A stretch of DNA of 64,000 bases from Cyclobacteriaceae bacterium (GCA_019638285.1 JAHBUB010000012.1:30253-94252), one strand, 5' to 3'; shown: positions 45,576 to 55,526, counted from the first letter of the stretch. The notes: generated by a model not told the origin, from the sequence alone. A program made the numbers and translations.

Positions 45576-45700
45576 TGCTGACACAATCCTTTTCAGAAAG
45601 TTGAAACCTTTTCGTTTGGAGTACAACTTGTATGTCTAAAGGATGTATGTCAGCATTGTCTTAGGCAGTTATCAACGCGATAATTGCCTTTTTTTATTAT
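45576..45700 (+). ncRNA. Candidate structured RNA
   Basis: An 80-base stem-loop has outer arms TGCTGACA / TGTCAGCA (45576-45583 and 45648-45655), a second helix ATCCTTT / AAAGGAT (45586-45592 and 45638-45644) and an inner helix AAGTTG / CAACTT (45598-45603 and 45624-45629). An intrinsic terminator follows at once. There is no open frame inside. It could be a small RNA or a 3' UTR element of the HPF transcript. Confidence 0.5.
45662..45700 (+). terminator. Intrinsic terminator
   Basis: AGGCAGTTATC / GATAATTGCCT (11 bp with one G-T pair, loop AACGC) followed by TTTTTTT. Downstream of the structured RNA on the plus strand. Confidence 0.85.
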
Positions 45701-45814
45701 CACCTATATATATTTTACAAAGATCAACCCAAAACCTTTTTGGCAAAAAGGGAAATAATCTACGTAACGTAGCTATTGTAAGTAGCCTGGGGGTGTGTGT
45801 TTATTGCCTATTTC

Positions 45815-46546
45815 CTAAAACTCAGTTTCTTGGCCCACTAATTTCCAACCAGCCCGAGTTACTTCCAGTTTCATGATCAGACTGGTAACCAAATTTTCTA
45901 ACAAATTTTCTTGCTTTCCAATGGTCGCTACTTCTACTTGAATAATTACCTCTTCTGGATTTGTTTCAATAACATCTCTATTAATTGAACGCATTAATAA
46001 CTGATCATTAGTTTCAATGTGGTTTAATAACCAAAATCGGACGTTCGATTCTATACCTAAAGAACATTCGATGGAGACCTGATAGTAGGTTTCTCTGACA
46101 TCAGCTTGCCTATATGCCGAAAGTTTTGATAATCGAATACTTATAGGTCTTAGAATTAAATGTGATAAAACTACCGCAGTGGTAGTAACCAACGCTTCAA
46201 TGAAAAAACCCATTCCTGCTAATGTTCCAACCGCAGCAGAACACCAAATGGTAGCTGCTGTATTAAGCCCACTGACATTAAATCCGTCTTTCATTATTAC
46301 GCCTGCGCCAATGAAACCGATTCCTGTAACTATTTGTGCCGTAACCCTGCCTGGATCTCCTCCCGAAAGATTGTGAAGGTCTATAGACAATAGCACATAT
46401 GATGCCGCACCAATTGCAACCAGCGTATTGGTGCGTAATCCCGCATTTTTTTGCTGCAACTGTCTCTCAAATCCAATAATACCACCTAACAAAAATGCAG
46501 CGCCTATGCGTAAAATATATTCGGTAATATCTACTAAACCACCCAT
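45815..46546 (-). CDS. MgtC/SapB-family membrane protein
   Basis: 243 residues: four to five membrane segments with the MgtC pattern AAFLLGGIIGFERQ, KNAGLRTNTLV and GIGFIGAGVIMKDG, then a C-terminal cytoplasmic alpha/beta (ACT-like) domain from about residue 155. MgtC proteins inhibit F-ATPase or adjust to low magnesium and acid stress. Minus strand, about 42 bases downstream of the MFS gene, so they may be co-transcribed. Confidence 0.88.
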   Translation of the reverse strand: MGGLVDITEYILRIGAAFLLGGIIGFERQLQQKNAGLRTNTLVAIGAASYVLLSIDLHNLSGGDPGRVTAQIVTGIGFIGAGVIMKDGFNVSGLNTAATIWCSAAVGTLAGMGFFIEALVTTTAVVLSHLILRPISIRLSKLSAYRQADVRETYYQVSIECSLGIESNVRFWLLNHIETNDQLLMRSINRDVIETNPEEVIIQVEVATIGKQENLLENLVTSLIMKLEVTRAGWKLVGQETEF

Positions 46547-46587
46547 AAACTCTTTACTTATCTATTAATAAATGACGCTCGCAAACA

Positions 46588-47760
46588 TTAACTTAAAGTC
46601 TTTTTGGCAAAAATGGAAATAATCATACCCGGAATGGACAAAGCAATTGCAAAATAAATTAAGCTTAAGGGAGAATAAATTCCCAGCAGCAAACCTGCAA
46701 CAGAAGTTGCAATCATAATGGCTAAGTTGAATATAGAAGACTGAACTGAGGTGGCAACGTCTTTTGCACTTTCTACCTGTCTGCTTACGGCAGCCTGTAG
46801 TAAGGTGACCAATGGACCAAATGAAAGCCCCCACAAAAGGAAAGCAAAATGAGCCATTCCTGTTGTTCTACCGAACATTAGAAAAATACCCATAGAGATG
46901 ATCAGAAAGGCAAACATCAGTATTGTAAGCAGCCTCAGGTGGTTATCAGTGTATTTTATTGCAAGCAATACAGAAATCAAAGACCCTATTCCAAAAAGCA
47001 ATAAGGCACTTTCTATTCCCCCGGCCAACTGAATTTCATCAACCAAGCTTGTGATATACACATAGACACCATAATGCGCAATCACACCAAGCAGCGTAAG
47101 CAGAAGAACAAGTAAAACTGCCGGTATTTTTAAGAGTGCAAATGGCGAAGAACTTTTGGTGAGTTTTTCTCCTGGTGTCGAGGGCAATGCAAAAATACTG
47201 ACCAAAGCAATAGCAATAATAACAACCCCAAGTCCAATGAATTCCGTTCTCCAGCCATATTCGTTTCCAATAAAAGTCATGATGGGCATCCCAATGCTAA
47301 TGCCCAATGTATTCCCTGCCATGATCACTGCGATTGCCTTCCCGTGTTGATTCTCATCCACCAGTCGCATCCCATAAGCTGCAATCATTGGCCACATTAC
47401 TCCGGCACAAATTCCACCGATAATCCTAAGGAAAATAATAATCGTATGATCGTATAAAAGCCCTGCAATAATATTGGAAATGGCGAACCCGCCAAGCAAA
47501 ATCAGTAACAGAAATTTGCGATTGAATCGCATGGTCATTGAAATGAGAGGGATTGCAAAAATAGCAGATGCAATGGCGTAGTAACCTACGAGATTACCGG
47601 TTTGCACCTCGCTGATATTTAAATCGGCCATCATTTGAGGAAGAACCCCCGAAGGCATCAACTCGGATAGTATTCCAACAAAAGTTACTGACGACATCAA
47701 GATCATAATTGGCCACGGAAAAATATTTTTATCTTTTTCAGTAGAATTGTGTTTGTTCAT
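46588..47760 (-). CDS. MFS transporter
   Basis: 390 residues with about 12 membrane helices. The N-terminal half contains GILSELMPSGVLPQMMADLN and LGGFAISNIIAGLL typical of AraJ/YdhP/PbuE-like drug and sugar-efflux carriers, with the loop MRFNRKFLL in place of motif A. Likely exports small organic molecules. It precedes mgtC on the same strand. Confidence 0.85.
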   Translation of the reverse strand: MNKHNSTEKDKNIFPWPIMILMSSVTFVGILSELMPSGVLPQMMADLNISEVQTGNLVGYYAIASAIFAIPLISMTMRFNRKFLLLILLGGFAISNIIAGLLYDHTIIIFLRIIGGICAGVMWPMIAAYGMRLVDENQHGKAIAVIMAGNTLGISIGMPIMTFIGNEYGWRTEFIGLGVVIIAIALVSIFALPSTPGEKLTKSSSPFALLKIPAVLLVLLLTLLGVIAHYGVYVYITSLVDEIQLAGGIESALLLFGIGSLISVLLAIKYTDNHLRLLTILMFAFLIISMGIFLMFGRTTGMAHFAFLLWGLSFGPLVTLLQAAVSRQVESAKDVATSVQSSIFNLAIMIATSVAGLLLGIYSPLSLIYFAIALSIPGMIISIFAKKTLS

Positions 47761-47976
47761 AGTGTTTCTTTTTATGCCTGCTTGAAGTTTGGTAACTATC
47801 CAGATACCAATTTAAACTAATTTGATAGACTGTATACACACCCTGGCTGTTTTTAACAAACCGATCGGTGATAGATCAAATAATGACAACATTCAGTGCT
47901 GCGTATGGCTAAAGTTGGAAATTTTCAATCTTGTTAGAGAAGCCTTGAAAAACCGAGAAGAAAATGTCGATTGATA

Positions 47977-50199
47977 TCAATCCAGATTCACCGATGCGGC
48001 CAGTTTGAGCATTTTACCACTTAGGGAAAAAAGGCGGTGCAATTGTTCCCAAACCAAATGAGCCTCTTGAAGATCACGTTCAGCTTGTTTGTCCATGGAT
48101 GCAAAATTCCTAGTGTCTAAGGGATTGAACGTAGGCAACTGTTCTTCAAAAAGTGGATCATTTTCAGAAAAGCCCTGCACACTGTATTTCTTGTCTTTTA
48201 GGCATTGTAGCACCCTCTCCAGGTTTTCCTCTATTTTTTCTGTTACAATCATGAATCGTTCGGATGCCTCTGTTGTTTTATGGTACTGTATGTATGTACT
48301 CACCGAAGCCAATGAGGCTAAAAACGTGTGGTTCAAGACGACCAGTTCGTAAATTTTATCTGCTTCCCTTTGTTTCGACTTGGGTTCCTGTACCATCCGC
48401 TGAAAAGCCGAGCTAAGATTAGAGGTTTCCAAAAATGCCTCTTTACGCGCAATATTGTAGGAGGTAGGTATGTTCCCCTTTAGCTGATAATATTCGGTAA
48501 TCTTATGGAGGAAGTCCTTGTTGGCTTTCACACTTTTTTTGATACTTTCTTTGATTTCAAGGAACTCCCAGGAAGGCCAAAGCCACAGCATGGCGGCAAA
48601 GGAAAGTCCGGCACCGACAAGCGTGTCCAATATTCGGAATTTTAATAGGGTCAAAACATCTGGATTGAGAATAGCATAGATAAAGACCACACTCAACGTA
48701 ATGAAGGTAGCCGAAGCCTTATAGTTTTTTTGTACCATAGAAAGTGCAATGACCAAAGAAGCTACGCCCATGATCCCGTACACATAGGGATCTTGTATAA
48801 GAAAAACAACACAAGCGGCAATGGCCCCACCAATAAGCGTACCGATAATGCGATCTTTGGCTCGGTTTTTTGTGAGTCCATAGCTGGGCCGCATGATTAC
48901 GATAATGATAAACAAGATCGAGTACGGATTCTGAAACACGAAGATCGAACCCAGTGCATAGCCTATCATAACGGTAACCGCCAGCCGAAACGAATGTCTA
49001 AAAACAGTGGATTTAAAACTAAAATTCCTTAATAATAGTATCGGACTATAATCTTGGAATGCCACAAAACGTAGGGCATTTTTTCTATCGATAAAATCGA
49101 TTTCAGTATCACCAGGTCCATCTAACAACCATTTTATTCTTTCCAGTTTTTTGAACTGTTTTTCCTGATATTCGAGCCAATTTTTTAGCATTAGATATCC
49201 CTCGTAATCCGGGGTGTCACGTAGCAATGCTATTTGAAGCCTTGCATCTTCAAAAGATGGCATCAAGTCATCACTCTTGGGTATATCTTTCACGTTGTTA
49301 CCCGCCTCTGAAATCACTCGCAGTTGATGGGCCATTTTGAAAATCAGATCTTGAAATATTTTAATGTATTGGGGATGGTTATTAAAGAGCGCATCCATTC
49401 GATCATAATTTCCGGGATTTGCGATTGCTGTTTCCAACATCTCCACCAATTGCACGAATATCAACAGGCGTTTATCCTGATAATGCGACCAACCGGAAGT
49501 CTTTCTCGAATGGATTAAAATTTCTCTCAGAACCCCATGATTCTCGGTAAGCTTGGTTTGCAGGTTCAGTAATTTGGACTGTAGCTTTTCGTAGTCTACA
49601 TGTAGTCCGACCAATTTTCCCCGTGTTTCTAATAATTCAGCCGTAAGCCCATAGGTTTCTGATAATAATTCTTCGGTCTCTGCATTAGGGCTTATGCGAT
49701 GCCAAATGTTTGTCAATATCAAATACCAGAGCCCCCCCACACCTATCAACAGAGCATATTGGTAGACTTCCAATTCTGCTGAATCGTTGGCAAAGCTCAA
49801 AGCCAAGGCCATAAGGCCTGAAAAACTTATGAGCGAGGCACGAAAGCCATACACCGAAATAAAGGCGATGGCAAAAGTGAGTATTCCCAATACAGGAAGT
49901 AGCAACGAAAGTTCAAAATGTAGATAGCCCTTAATAAAGCTGACGAGCATGACCAATGCCGCGGCAATAAGAATGCTCATTTTTTTATGTCGAAAACTAC
50001 CAATGACATCACTGGGCGAGCTCCAAAAGGCACCAAAGCTGAGTGTCAGCCCAATTTCATAATACCCGAGTTGCATGCCGATTAATGTGGGTAGCGTAAC
50101 CGCAATACCAACCCTGATGCCCCTTGAAAAAGAGGTGCTTCTCAAGAACTGCTGCAATTCCTTAAAATTCTCGTAAATAAAAAGGGTTACAGTACTCAA
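47977..50199 (-). CDS. FUSC-family inner-membrane protein
   Basis: 740 residues with two six-helix-like blocks (about 25-165 and 400-530), each followed by a soluble helical region. The second block holds LAVTVMIGYALGSIFVF and IIVIMRPSYGLTKNRAKDRIIGTLIGG, the FUSC signature. Related proteins (AaeB, YccS) export aromatic acids. The start seems to be TTG; there is no ATG within reach upstream and the next internal methionine is past the first helix. The two blocks suggest the YccS/YhfK subtype. Confidence 0.85.
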   Translation of the reverse strand: MSTVTLFIYENFKELQQFLRSTSFSRGIRVGIAVTLPTLIGMQLGYYEIGLTLSFGAFWSSPSDVIGSFRHKKMSILIAAALVMLVSFIKGYLHFELSLLLPVLGILTFAIAFISVYGFRASLISFSGLMALALSFANDSAELEVYQYALLIGVGGLWYLILTNIWHRISPNAETEELLSETYGLTAELLETRGKLVGLHVDYEKLQSKLLNLQTKLTENHGVLREILIHSRKTSGWSHYQDKRLLIFVQLVEMLETAIANPGNYDRMDALFNNHPQYIKIFQDLIFKMAHQLRVISEAGNNVKDIPKSDDLMPSFEDARLQIALLRDTPDYEGYLMLKNWLEYQEKQFKKLERIKWLLDGPGDTEIDFIDRKNALRFVAFQDYSPILLLRNFSFKSTVFRHSFRLAVTVMIGYALGSIFVFQNPYSILFIIIVIMRPSYGLTKNRAKDRIIGTLIGGAIAACVVFLIQDPYVYGIMGVASLVIALSMVQKNYKASATFITLSVVFIYAILNPDVLTLLKFRILDTLVGAGLSFAAMLWLWPSWEFLEIKESIKKSVKANKDFLHKITEYYQLKGNIPTSYNIARKEAFLETSNLSSAFQRMVQEPKSKQREADKIYELVVLNHTFLASLASVSTYIQYHKTTEASERFMIVTEKIEENLERVLQCLKDKKYSVQGFSENDPLFEEQLPTFNPLDTRNFASMDKQAERDLQEAHLVWEQLHRLFSLSGKMLKLAASVNLD

Positions 50200-50931
50200 A
50201 ACTGAACGGTTTAATCGCGAAAGATAGGGGTTTTACAAGTCCGATTCTACCCTAAAACCAAATAGGATTTACCAAAAATCGGAATTCCCGGACTGTACGT
50301 GCCAGAAGATTCAGGAGTCAAGGATGCTGCCGCAAAACAAGGAAGTCTTAAAATTCGTTTTGGATTGGGCAAACCCCTACGACCATTGATTGCTATCTTA
50401 TACGGTAAAATAGATAGTGACAAAGCTATCAATGTGAAGGTAACAAGTCTGCACGACCAGGCACAAATGCCAAAAAGGAATTGGGTGAGTTCAAATCCAT
50501 TCGAGATACCTTCATTGGATTTCAAGCCCACCTGTATCGGGCACAGGCGATGTGATAGGGATACTAACTGGCGTGCGTCTTCTAGCTGCGAAATGGCATG
50601 TGTGAGACTCGTGCCTAAGTAGTCAGAGGTATTAGTGAAATCAATTATACTTTTCATAGCCATGGGATTCTTCAGTTGCTCCACCCGCAAGCCCTCTAAG
50701 GCTCCTTCTGAATGACGGAGCGGGGTAGTGTGTATTTTATGTTTTCAAAGCAGTCTTTGTAGACCTAAGAGAAATTACTGGAAAATGGACCAAACCAATC
50801 CCAACGTGGAACTTGGTAGTCAATCAATTTATTAACATCTTCGGAGAGCGGTGCAAAATATAAACCCTTTACGCAGTTGCTTAGACACTACCAGGCACTT
50901 ACACACTTTTCTGGGCAGTGTCGCATTTCAC
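50200..50931. other. Gap with overlapping open frames, no recognised gene
   Basis: A 732 bp stretch. Two frames overlap at 50247-50690 on opposite strands (minus, 147 codons from a TTG; plus, 107 codons from a GTG) and neither reads like a known family. Neither has an ATG near its start. It may be a decayed gene; the right part has no frame. Confidence 0.4.
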
Positions 50932-51185
50932 TAGCTACCACGCACCATCGAGGTAGCTACCACGTATCATCGGGTTGGAACCACGCACTCCCAAGTTAGC
51001 TACCTCGTATCATAGCGTTAGAACCTTGCTTCATTTCACCAGCTACCCCGCATCATCGAGCTGGAACCTCGTACCATTTCGGTAGCTACTTCACACCATC
51101 TTGTTAGCTACCTTGTACCATCGCGTTAGAACCTTGTATCATTTCACCAGCTACCACGCACCATCACGGTAGCACCTCATGTCGT
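50932..51185. repeat. Tandem array of 21-22 bp repeats
   Basis: Eleven full units and one partial, each 21 or 22 bases, of the type TAGCTACCACGCACCATCGA. Two flavours alternate: units starting TAGCTACC and units starting TGGAACC or TAGAACC. Units 4, 5 and 6 (50997-51061) recur as units 9, 10 and 11 (51105-51169), so there is a 108 bp higher-order period. The unit length is two helical turns. There is no open frame through the array. It ends 272 bases before the gene at 51458. Confidence 0.92.
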
Positions 51186-51457
51186 TTTTTTATAACAGAG
51201 TATCTTTCCGGTTGCAGGCGCCCCCCTCTCCACCTGCCAGCATGGGGATGGGGCAGACCCACCCGCTCTTGGTTTCAGAGCAGTACTCTCTCAGCCAAAA
51301 GGGGGAATGGGGATTCCCGATTTACCTCCCAGCCACAGAAGATTTGTCGAATAAGAAAAAAATTAAAATATTTTAAAAGTTTTTTCTTATTTATGAAACT
51401 ATTCTACCAGGGTTTTACGTACTTAGAGTATGTTCAACAATTTAACATTTATATGTT
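51186..51457. other. Leader between repeat array and the 240-residue gene
   Basis: GC-rich at first (51220-51345), then AT-rich. It contains the inverted repeat AATAAGAAAAAA / TTTTTTCTTATT (51350-51361 and 51380-51391). No gene is seen. A long leader for a gene of this size is itself unusual. Confidence 0.5.
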
Positions 51458-52180
51458 ATGTCACATGTTAAAAACGCAGCAAGCTACTCTAGGCTAGTAG
51501 ACATCTGCACCGGGTACGGAGGTAAGTATAACCCTGGGCGTCCAACCCTCCAGCTTAAAGCAATGAGAGCTTTGCTCAATGAAGCACAAAGTTCATTGCA
51601 AGATGTTTCACTTAAACAAGATGCGTACCATCGCATACTGAATAAAAAGAGTTCGGCTTTTGACGGACTGGACATTCTGGCGAACCGCGTGATCGGAACT
51701 ATGGAGGCATTGCAAATGCCTGAGGCAACCATTGAAGATGCACGCTACTTCTACAGGCTGCTGGCCGGCAAGCGGGCTACACTCAGACCCCCCATCCCTT
51801 CTGAGGACAGTGATGAGGAGAAGGTAAAAACCCGTGGGTTTCAACAACTGAGTTATGTAGCCAAAGCCAGCAACTTCTTTAAAATGGTGCAAATGGTAAA
51901 TGCGCTGCCGGCTTATATAAGCAACGAGCCCGATCTACAGATTCCGGCCCTTATGGAAAGAGCAGCCCCTTTACAGTCACTCATTGAAGAAGTGGACAAA
52001 GCCAAAGTGGCCTTGTCTATAGCAAGGCTGAAACGCAACCGAATCCTCTACCGCACTAACACCGGTATGGTAGACAATGCCAAACTGGTAAGACGGTATG
52101 TGAAAGTAGCGTTTGGTACGCGTAGCGGAGAAGCCGCTCAATTGAAAGATGTTCGTTTCACTAAACAAAAAGTAAGATGA
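51458..52180 (+). CDS. Uncharacterised 240-residue helical protein behind a repeat array
   Basis: Clean ATG-started frame with higher GC than its neighbours. No signal peptide or membrane segment. The protein is nearly all helical: AMRALLNEAQSSLQDVSLKQ and FDGLDILANRVIGTMEAL near the N-terminus, KTRGFQQLSYVAKASNFFKM in the middle, and a basic C-terminal block RLKRNRILYRTNTGMVDNAK then RYVKVAFGTRSGEAAQLKDV. I have the impression that related proteins of unknown function with a similar YVKSVFG-type ending occur in Bacteroidota, but cannot name a domain. A tandem repeat array precedes it and a strong terminator follows, so it is a single unit. Confidence 0.8.
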   Translation: MSHVKNAASYSRLVDICTGYGGKYNPGRPTLQLKAMRALLNEAQSSLQDVSLKQDAYHRILNKKSSAFDGLDILANRVIGTMEALQMPEATIEDARYFYRLLAGKRATLRPPIPSEDSDEEKVKTRGFQQLSYVAKASNFFKMVQMVNALPAYISNEPDLQIPALMERAAPLQSLIEEVDKAKVALSIARLKRNRILYRTNTGMVDNAKLVRRYVKVAFGTRSGEAAQLKDVRFTKQKVR

Positions 52181-52198
52181 GAACCTTCGCAATCAACT

Positions 52199-52233
52199 AA
52201 AACCTCTGCATGATATCTGCAGAGGTTTTTTTA
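52199..52233 (+). terminator. Terminator after the 240-residue gene
   Basis: AAAACCTCTGCA / TGCAGAGGTTTT with loop TGATATC, followed by further T residues. A perfect hairpin 19 bases after the stop codon. Confidence 0.92.
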
Positions 52234-52403
52234 TGTCCATTCGTTATAATACTTAATCACCTTGATCCTTGTTGGTATTTTTGCAACTATAAGAAGCTCT
52301 CCCATGTAGTTTATAAGTGCAATTTGCCTAATGCTGTTAGCTAAGGTGGCAATAGAAAAGCCGTATCTAAAGCTCCAGTACTTTTAGGGCTTAATTAGAG
52401 CAC

Positions 52404-53885
52404 CTACAAAAGAGGGGAGAGTAACCGAATTAACTTTTCCCACAGAAGTATGTACGTGGGCCTGTTCAACCAATCATGGGTATTGATCTCACGCGATTCT
52501 TTTAAGTCTTCTTCAAAAGCCTTTTGCAGTTGACCTGTAATTTCTTTAGAGAAGAGCACTGCATTGACTTCAAAATTAAGATCGAAGCTTCGGTAGTCCA
52601 TATTGGCGGACCCCACTACCGATAGATCATCGTCTATTATCATGGTCTTGGCATGTACAAATCCTTTTTCGTATGTAAATATTCGCACCCCGTGTTTTAG
52701 AAGTTCGGTGTAATAGGAGCGTGCAGCGGAATTGACCATTTTTGAGTCTGATTTACCGGGGACCAATAACTTAACTTCAATACCACTTTTAGCAACAATG
52801 ATAAGCGCGTCCATTAAGCTTTCACCTGGAATGAAATACGGACTCGTAACTAAAACCTTTTCCCTGGCGGAGCCTATGGCTTCCATGATAGAATAGAAAA
52901 TAACAGGTAATTTGGAATCGGGACCGGAAGGCACAATCTGCACTACTTCGTTTTGTATTTTCTGTGCATCAAAACGCTGCGGAAAATAATCCCTCCCGTA
53001 TTGTAGTTTGTTTTCGCTGCTGAAATTCCAATCGCAAAGAAATAGGTACTGCAAATAAATAGTTGCCCTTCCATCAATCATTAAATGGGTATCTCTCCAA
53101 TACAATCCATTTTTGGGGTTTGTGTCATTCCTATACCTGTCGCTGATGTTGATGCCTCCAATAAATGATTTTTCTCCATCTATTACAATAATTTTTCGAT
53201 GGTTCCGGTAGTTCATCCGGTTGGCAAAGGCATACCACTTGATTCGATAAAATGGAGCGGTATCCACACCAGCCTCTTCCAATCTTTTGATAAATCCATT
53301 GCTAAGACCATGACTTCCGAAGTGATCGTATAAGAAACGTACTTCTACACCCTGTTGTGCTTTTTTAATTAAAATGTCTGCTATAGAATTCCCTGTTTCG
53401 TCATTTTCATAGATATAGTATTCCAGATGAATATGTGATGTAGCGCCTTCCAGGGCTTCCAAAAGTATGGGAAACTTCTCTTCTCCGTTCAAAAGGAGTT
53501 TTACGGAATTGTTCCCGGTTAATGGACTGTTGGTTGAATAATGAATGAATCGAACCAAATTGCGATGCTTCGAAAGCACCAAGTCCGAATGCAATACCTC
53601 TTCAGAATAATCATGAAGACGGGTGAGTATTTCTTGACGGAGCGCTTCGTCATTTACAATTTTTCTGCTGTATAACTTTTGTTTTCGGTAGTTGATGCCA
53701 AACGAAAAATAGAATAACATCCCTACCACAGGAACCAACACAATAAAAAGAATATAGGCCAGGGCTTTGACACCACTGCGGGTATCATGCAGCACTCTTA
53801 ATATGACCAAAACCATAATGATGAAGTAGACTACTTCAAACATGATGGTCAGGTACATTGTGTCTTGGAATAGATTGAGGGACAT
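52404..53885 (-). CDS. Cardiolipin synthase (phospholipase D family)
   Basis: 493 residues. Two N-terminal membrane helices are followed by two PLD catalytic motifs: HRKIIVIDGEKSFIGG near residue 220 and HAKTMIIDDDLSVVGS near 400. The HKD-type H-K-D residues are intact in both. It condenses phosphatidylglycerol into cardiolipin. First in a minus-strand stress-linked block shared with HdeD, SDR, baeRF and dps; about 57 bases separate it from the HdeD gene. Confidence 0.93.
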   Translation of the reverse strand: MSLNLFQDTMYLTIMFEVVYFIIMVLVILRVLHDTRSGVKALAYILFIVLVPVVGMLFYFSFGINYRKQKLYSRKIVNDEALRQEILTRLHDYSEEVLHSDLVLSKHRNLVRFIHYSTNSPLTGNNSVKLLLNGEEKFPILLEALEGATSHIHLEYYIYENDETGNSIADILIKKAQQGVEVRFLYDHFGSHGLSNGFIKRLEEAGVDTAPFYRIKWYAFANRMNYRNHRKIIVIDGEKSFIGGINISDRYRNDTNPKNGLYWRDTHLMIDGRATIYLQYLFLCDWNFSSENKLQYGRDYFPQRFDAQKIQNEVVQIVPSGPDSKLPVIFYSIMEAIGSAREKVLVTSPYFIPGESLMDALIIVAKSGIEVKLLVPGKSDSKMVNSAARSYYTELLKHGVRIFTYEKGFVHAKTMIIDDDLSVVGSANMDYRSFDLNFEVNAVLFSKEITGQLQKAFEEDLKESREINTHDWLNRPTYILLWEKLIRLLSPLL

Positions 53886-53942
53886 CTGTGTACGAAATTC
53901 AAAATAGAATATCGTCTAAGCTAATTATTTCCCCGTAATAAG

Positions 53943-54578
53943 TTAAAATTGTTCTTTCCTCAAATCATTTTGCAAGGCGTTGTAACGTTCTTTCCATTCA
54001 GAGGATATCTTCTCCGAATGTTTGTGAAGCTTTCTTAGTTGCATAGAAAAGAAGATGCTGAAAACGCCACTCAATAGAAATGCCAGCCCGGTCCAGAATA
54101 CGATGGTCATTCCGGCAAACACGGGGTTCCATATCAGAATGATGGCAAAAATAGCACCCAATATGCCCAAGACGAGAAGCCATCCCCAGTTAGCGCTTCC
54201 ATATCTCTTTACATCCAAGGCAAAGCTGAAGGTAGAAATTGAACGAAACAGGATAGTAAAGCCTACATATAAGGCCAGCACACCCATGGAAAGTACCGGG
54301 TTAATCAGCAATAATGCTCCGATAACAAGGGTAACGATACCAAAAACGAGGTACCAGCCCCAATTGTCAAGTTGCTTTCTGTTGGCCACAGAGAATAGGA
54401 TCTCGAAAATTCCTGAAAACAGAAACCCCAGACTGAACAGCATGGCTAAGACCAGGTACGAGCTTGCTGGTGATACGAACGCAGCAATTGCTGCTCCTAT
54501 AAATAAAAAGCCTACGATAAGTGGTAAGTACCAATTCTTTAGGGCTTCCGACAAAGGTCTTAGAATAAGGGTTTTCAT
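53943..54578 (-). CDS. HdeD-family membrane protein (DUF308)
   Basis: 211 residues with six hydrophobic segments arranged as repeated pairs, e.g. PLIVGFLFIGAAIAAFVSP, YLVFGIVTLVIGALLLINP and LVLGILGAIFAIILIWNP. Same general plan as E. coli HdeD, which helps survival in acid at high cell density. 35 bases after the SDR gene on the same strand. The last 40 residues are charged and cytoplasmic. Confidence 0.85.
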   Translation of the reverse strand: MKTLILRPLSEALKNWYLPLIVGFLFIGAAIAAFVSPASSYLVLAMLFSLGFLFSGIFEILFSVANRKQLDNWGWYLVFGIVTLVIGALLLINPVLSMGVLALYVGFTILFRSISTFSFALDVKRYGSANWGWLLVLGILGAIFAIILIWNPVFAGMTIVFWTGLAFLLSGVFSIFFSMQLRKLHKHSEKISSEWKERYNALQNDLRKEQF

Positions 54579-54613
54579 AGTGATAGGATTTAGTATTTGT
54601 TATTTATAGCATA

Positions 54614-55429
54614 TTAGGTAGGCTGTCCCATTTTCTTAATATTATGAATGACACCGCCATCTATCAGAATATCAGTGCCAGTAATGAAACGGGCAGCATC
54701 ACTCACTAAAAAATGTACAACATCTGCTACATCTTCAGGTGTTCCATTTCTTTTTAATGGGGTTGCTTCTTTTATTGCTTGCATACGTTCTGGATGCTCT
54801 TGTGCTGCTTTTAATGCCATCGCAGTTTCAATTACCCCGGGTGATGCGGTAACAATACGCGCTCCTTTACCTCCCCATTTATCTACATTTTTAAGAGAAA
54901 GCAGTTGCACTCCACGTTTTGCGAAGTTGTACATGATGTCTGAACTACCATCAACAAATTGACTTACCGTCTCAAAAGACCCAGGTGCCTGAGGATTTTC
55001 AAGTGCAGCATCATATTGTTCATTGGAGGGAACTGTATGCGCCATCATAGAAGAGAACAACACAGCTACAGAATTTTCAACAGCCAGTTCATAAAAGGCA
55101 TCGATGAGAATTTCTGTACCCACCAAGTCAATGGTATATACTTTCTTTACGTCTTGCACTGTTCCGCTGACACCAGCGGTATGGATCAGCGCTTTTAACG
55201 AGCCACTGTCAGCCACAAATTTTATTAGCTTATCCACATCTTTCTTGTTGGTAATGTCGCAGGCGATACCTGTAGCTTTAAAACCTTCTTTTGTCAGCGT
55301 TTGTACAGCCTTGTCTACTATCTCTTGAGAGTAGTCGGTAATTATTAATTCTTCATTCTTAAAAGTTCTGGCACAAGCCATGCCTATGCCACCTGCACCT
55401 CCTGTGATTACTATTTTTTGCGACTTCAT
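54614..55429 (-). CDS. SDR-family oxidoreductase
   Basis: 271 residues. NAD(P)-binding motif GGAGGIGMACARTF at residues 8-21 and catalytic YxxxK seen as YNFAK in IMYNFAKRGVQLLS. The acidic residue after the second strand (ITDYSQ) suggests NAD. The substrate is unknown. A short degraded relative of this gene lies at 35814-35868. Confidence 0.87.
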   Translation of the reverse strand: MKSQKIVITGGAGGIGMACARTFKNEELIITDYSQEIVDKAVQTLTKEGFKATGIACDITNKKDVDKLIKFVADSGSLKALIHTAGVSGTVQDVKKVYTIDLVGTEILIDAFYELAVENSVAVLFSSMMAHTVPSNEQYDAALENPQAPGSFETVSQFVDGSSDIMYNFAKRGVQLLSLKNVDKWGGKGARIVTASPGVIETAMALKAAQEHPERMQAIKEATPLKRNGTPEDVADVVHFLVSDAARFITGTDILIDGGVIHNIKKMGQPT

Positions 55430-55526
55430 TTTATTTTTTTGTTATAATGTATTAAACAATTTTTTTCCTTAAGTAAGAATTACTACAGCTTTAATATAAT
55501 TCCTTAAACTTTTTACTCACTATTTT

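Noticed and set aside
45643-45876. 77-codon plus-strand frame after the HPF gene
   Set aside because: It crosses an intrinsic terminator and overlaps the end of mgtC on the other strand.
47969-47982. Perfect 14 bp palindrome GATTGATATCAATC
   Set aside because: It straddles the FUSC stop codon, with no downstream gene that it could regulate; probably chance.
50247-50690. Open frames on both strands (147 and 107 codons) as real genes
   Set aside because: They overlap almost completely, start with TTG and GTG only, and resemble no family.
50932-51185. CRISPR array
   Set aside because: Units are contiguous, imperfect and 21-22 bases long, with no unique spacers and no cas genes nearby.
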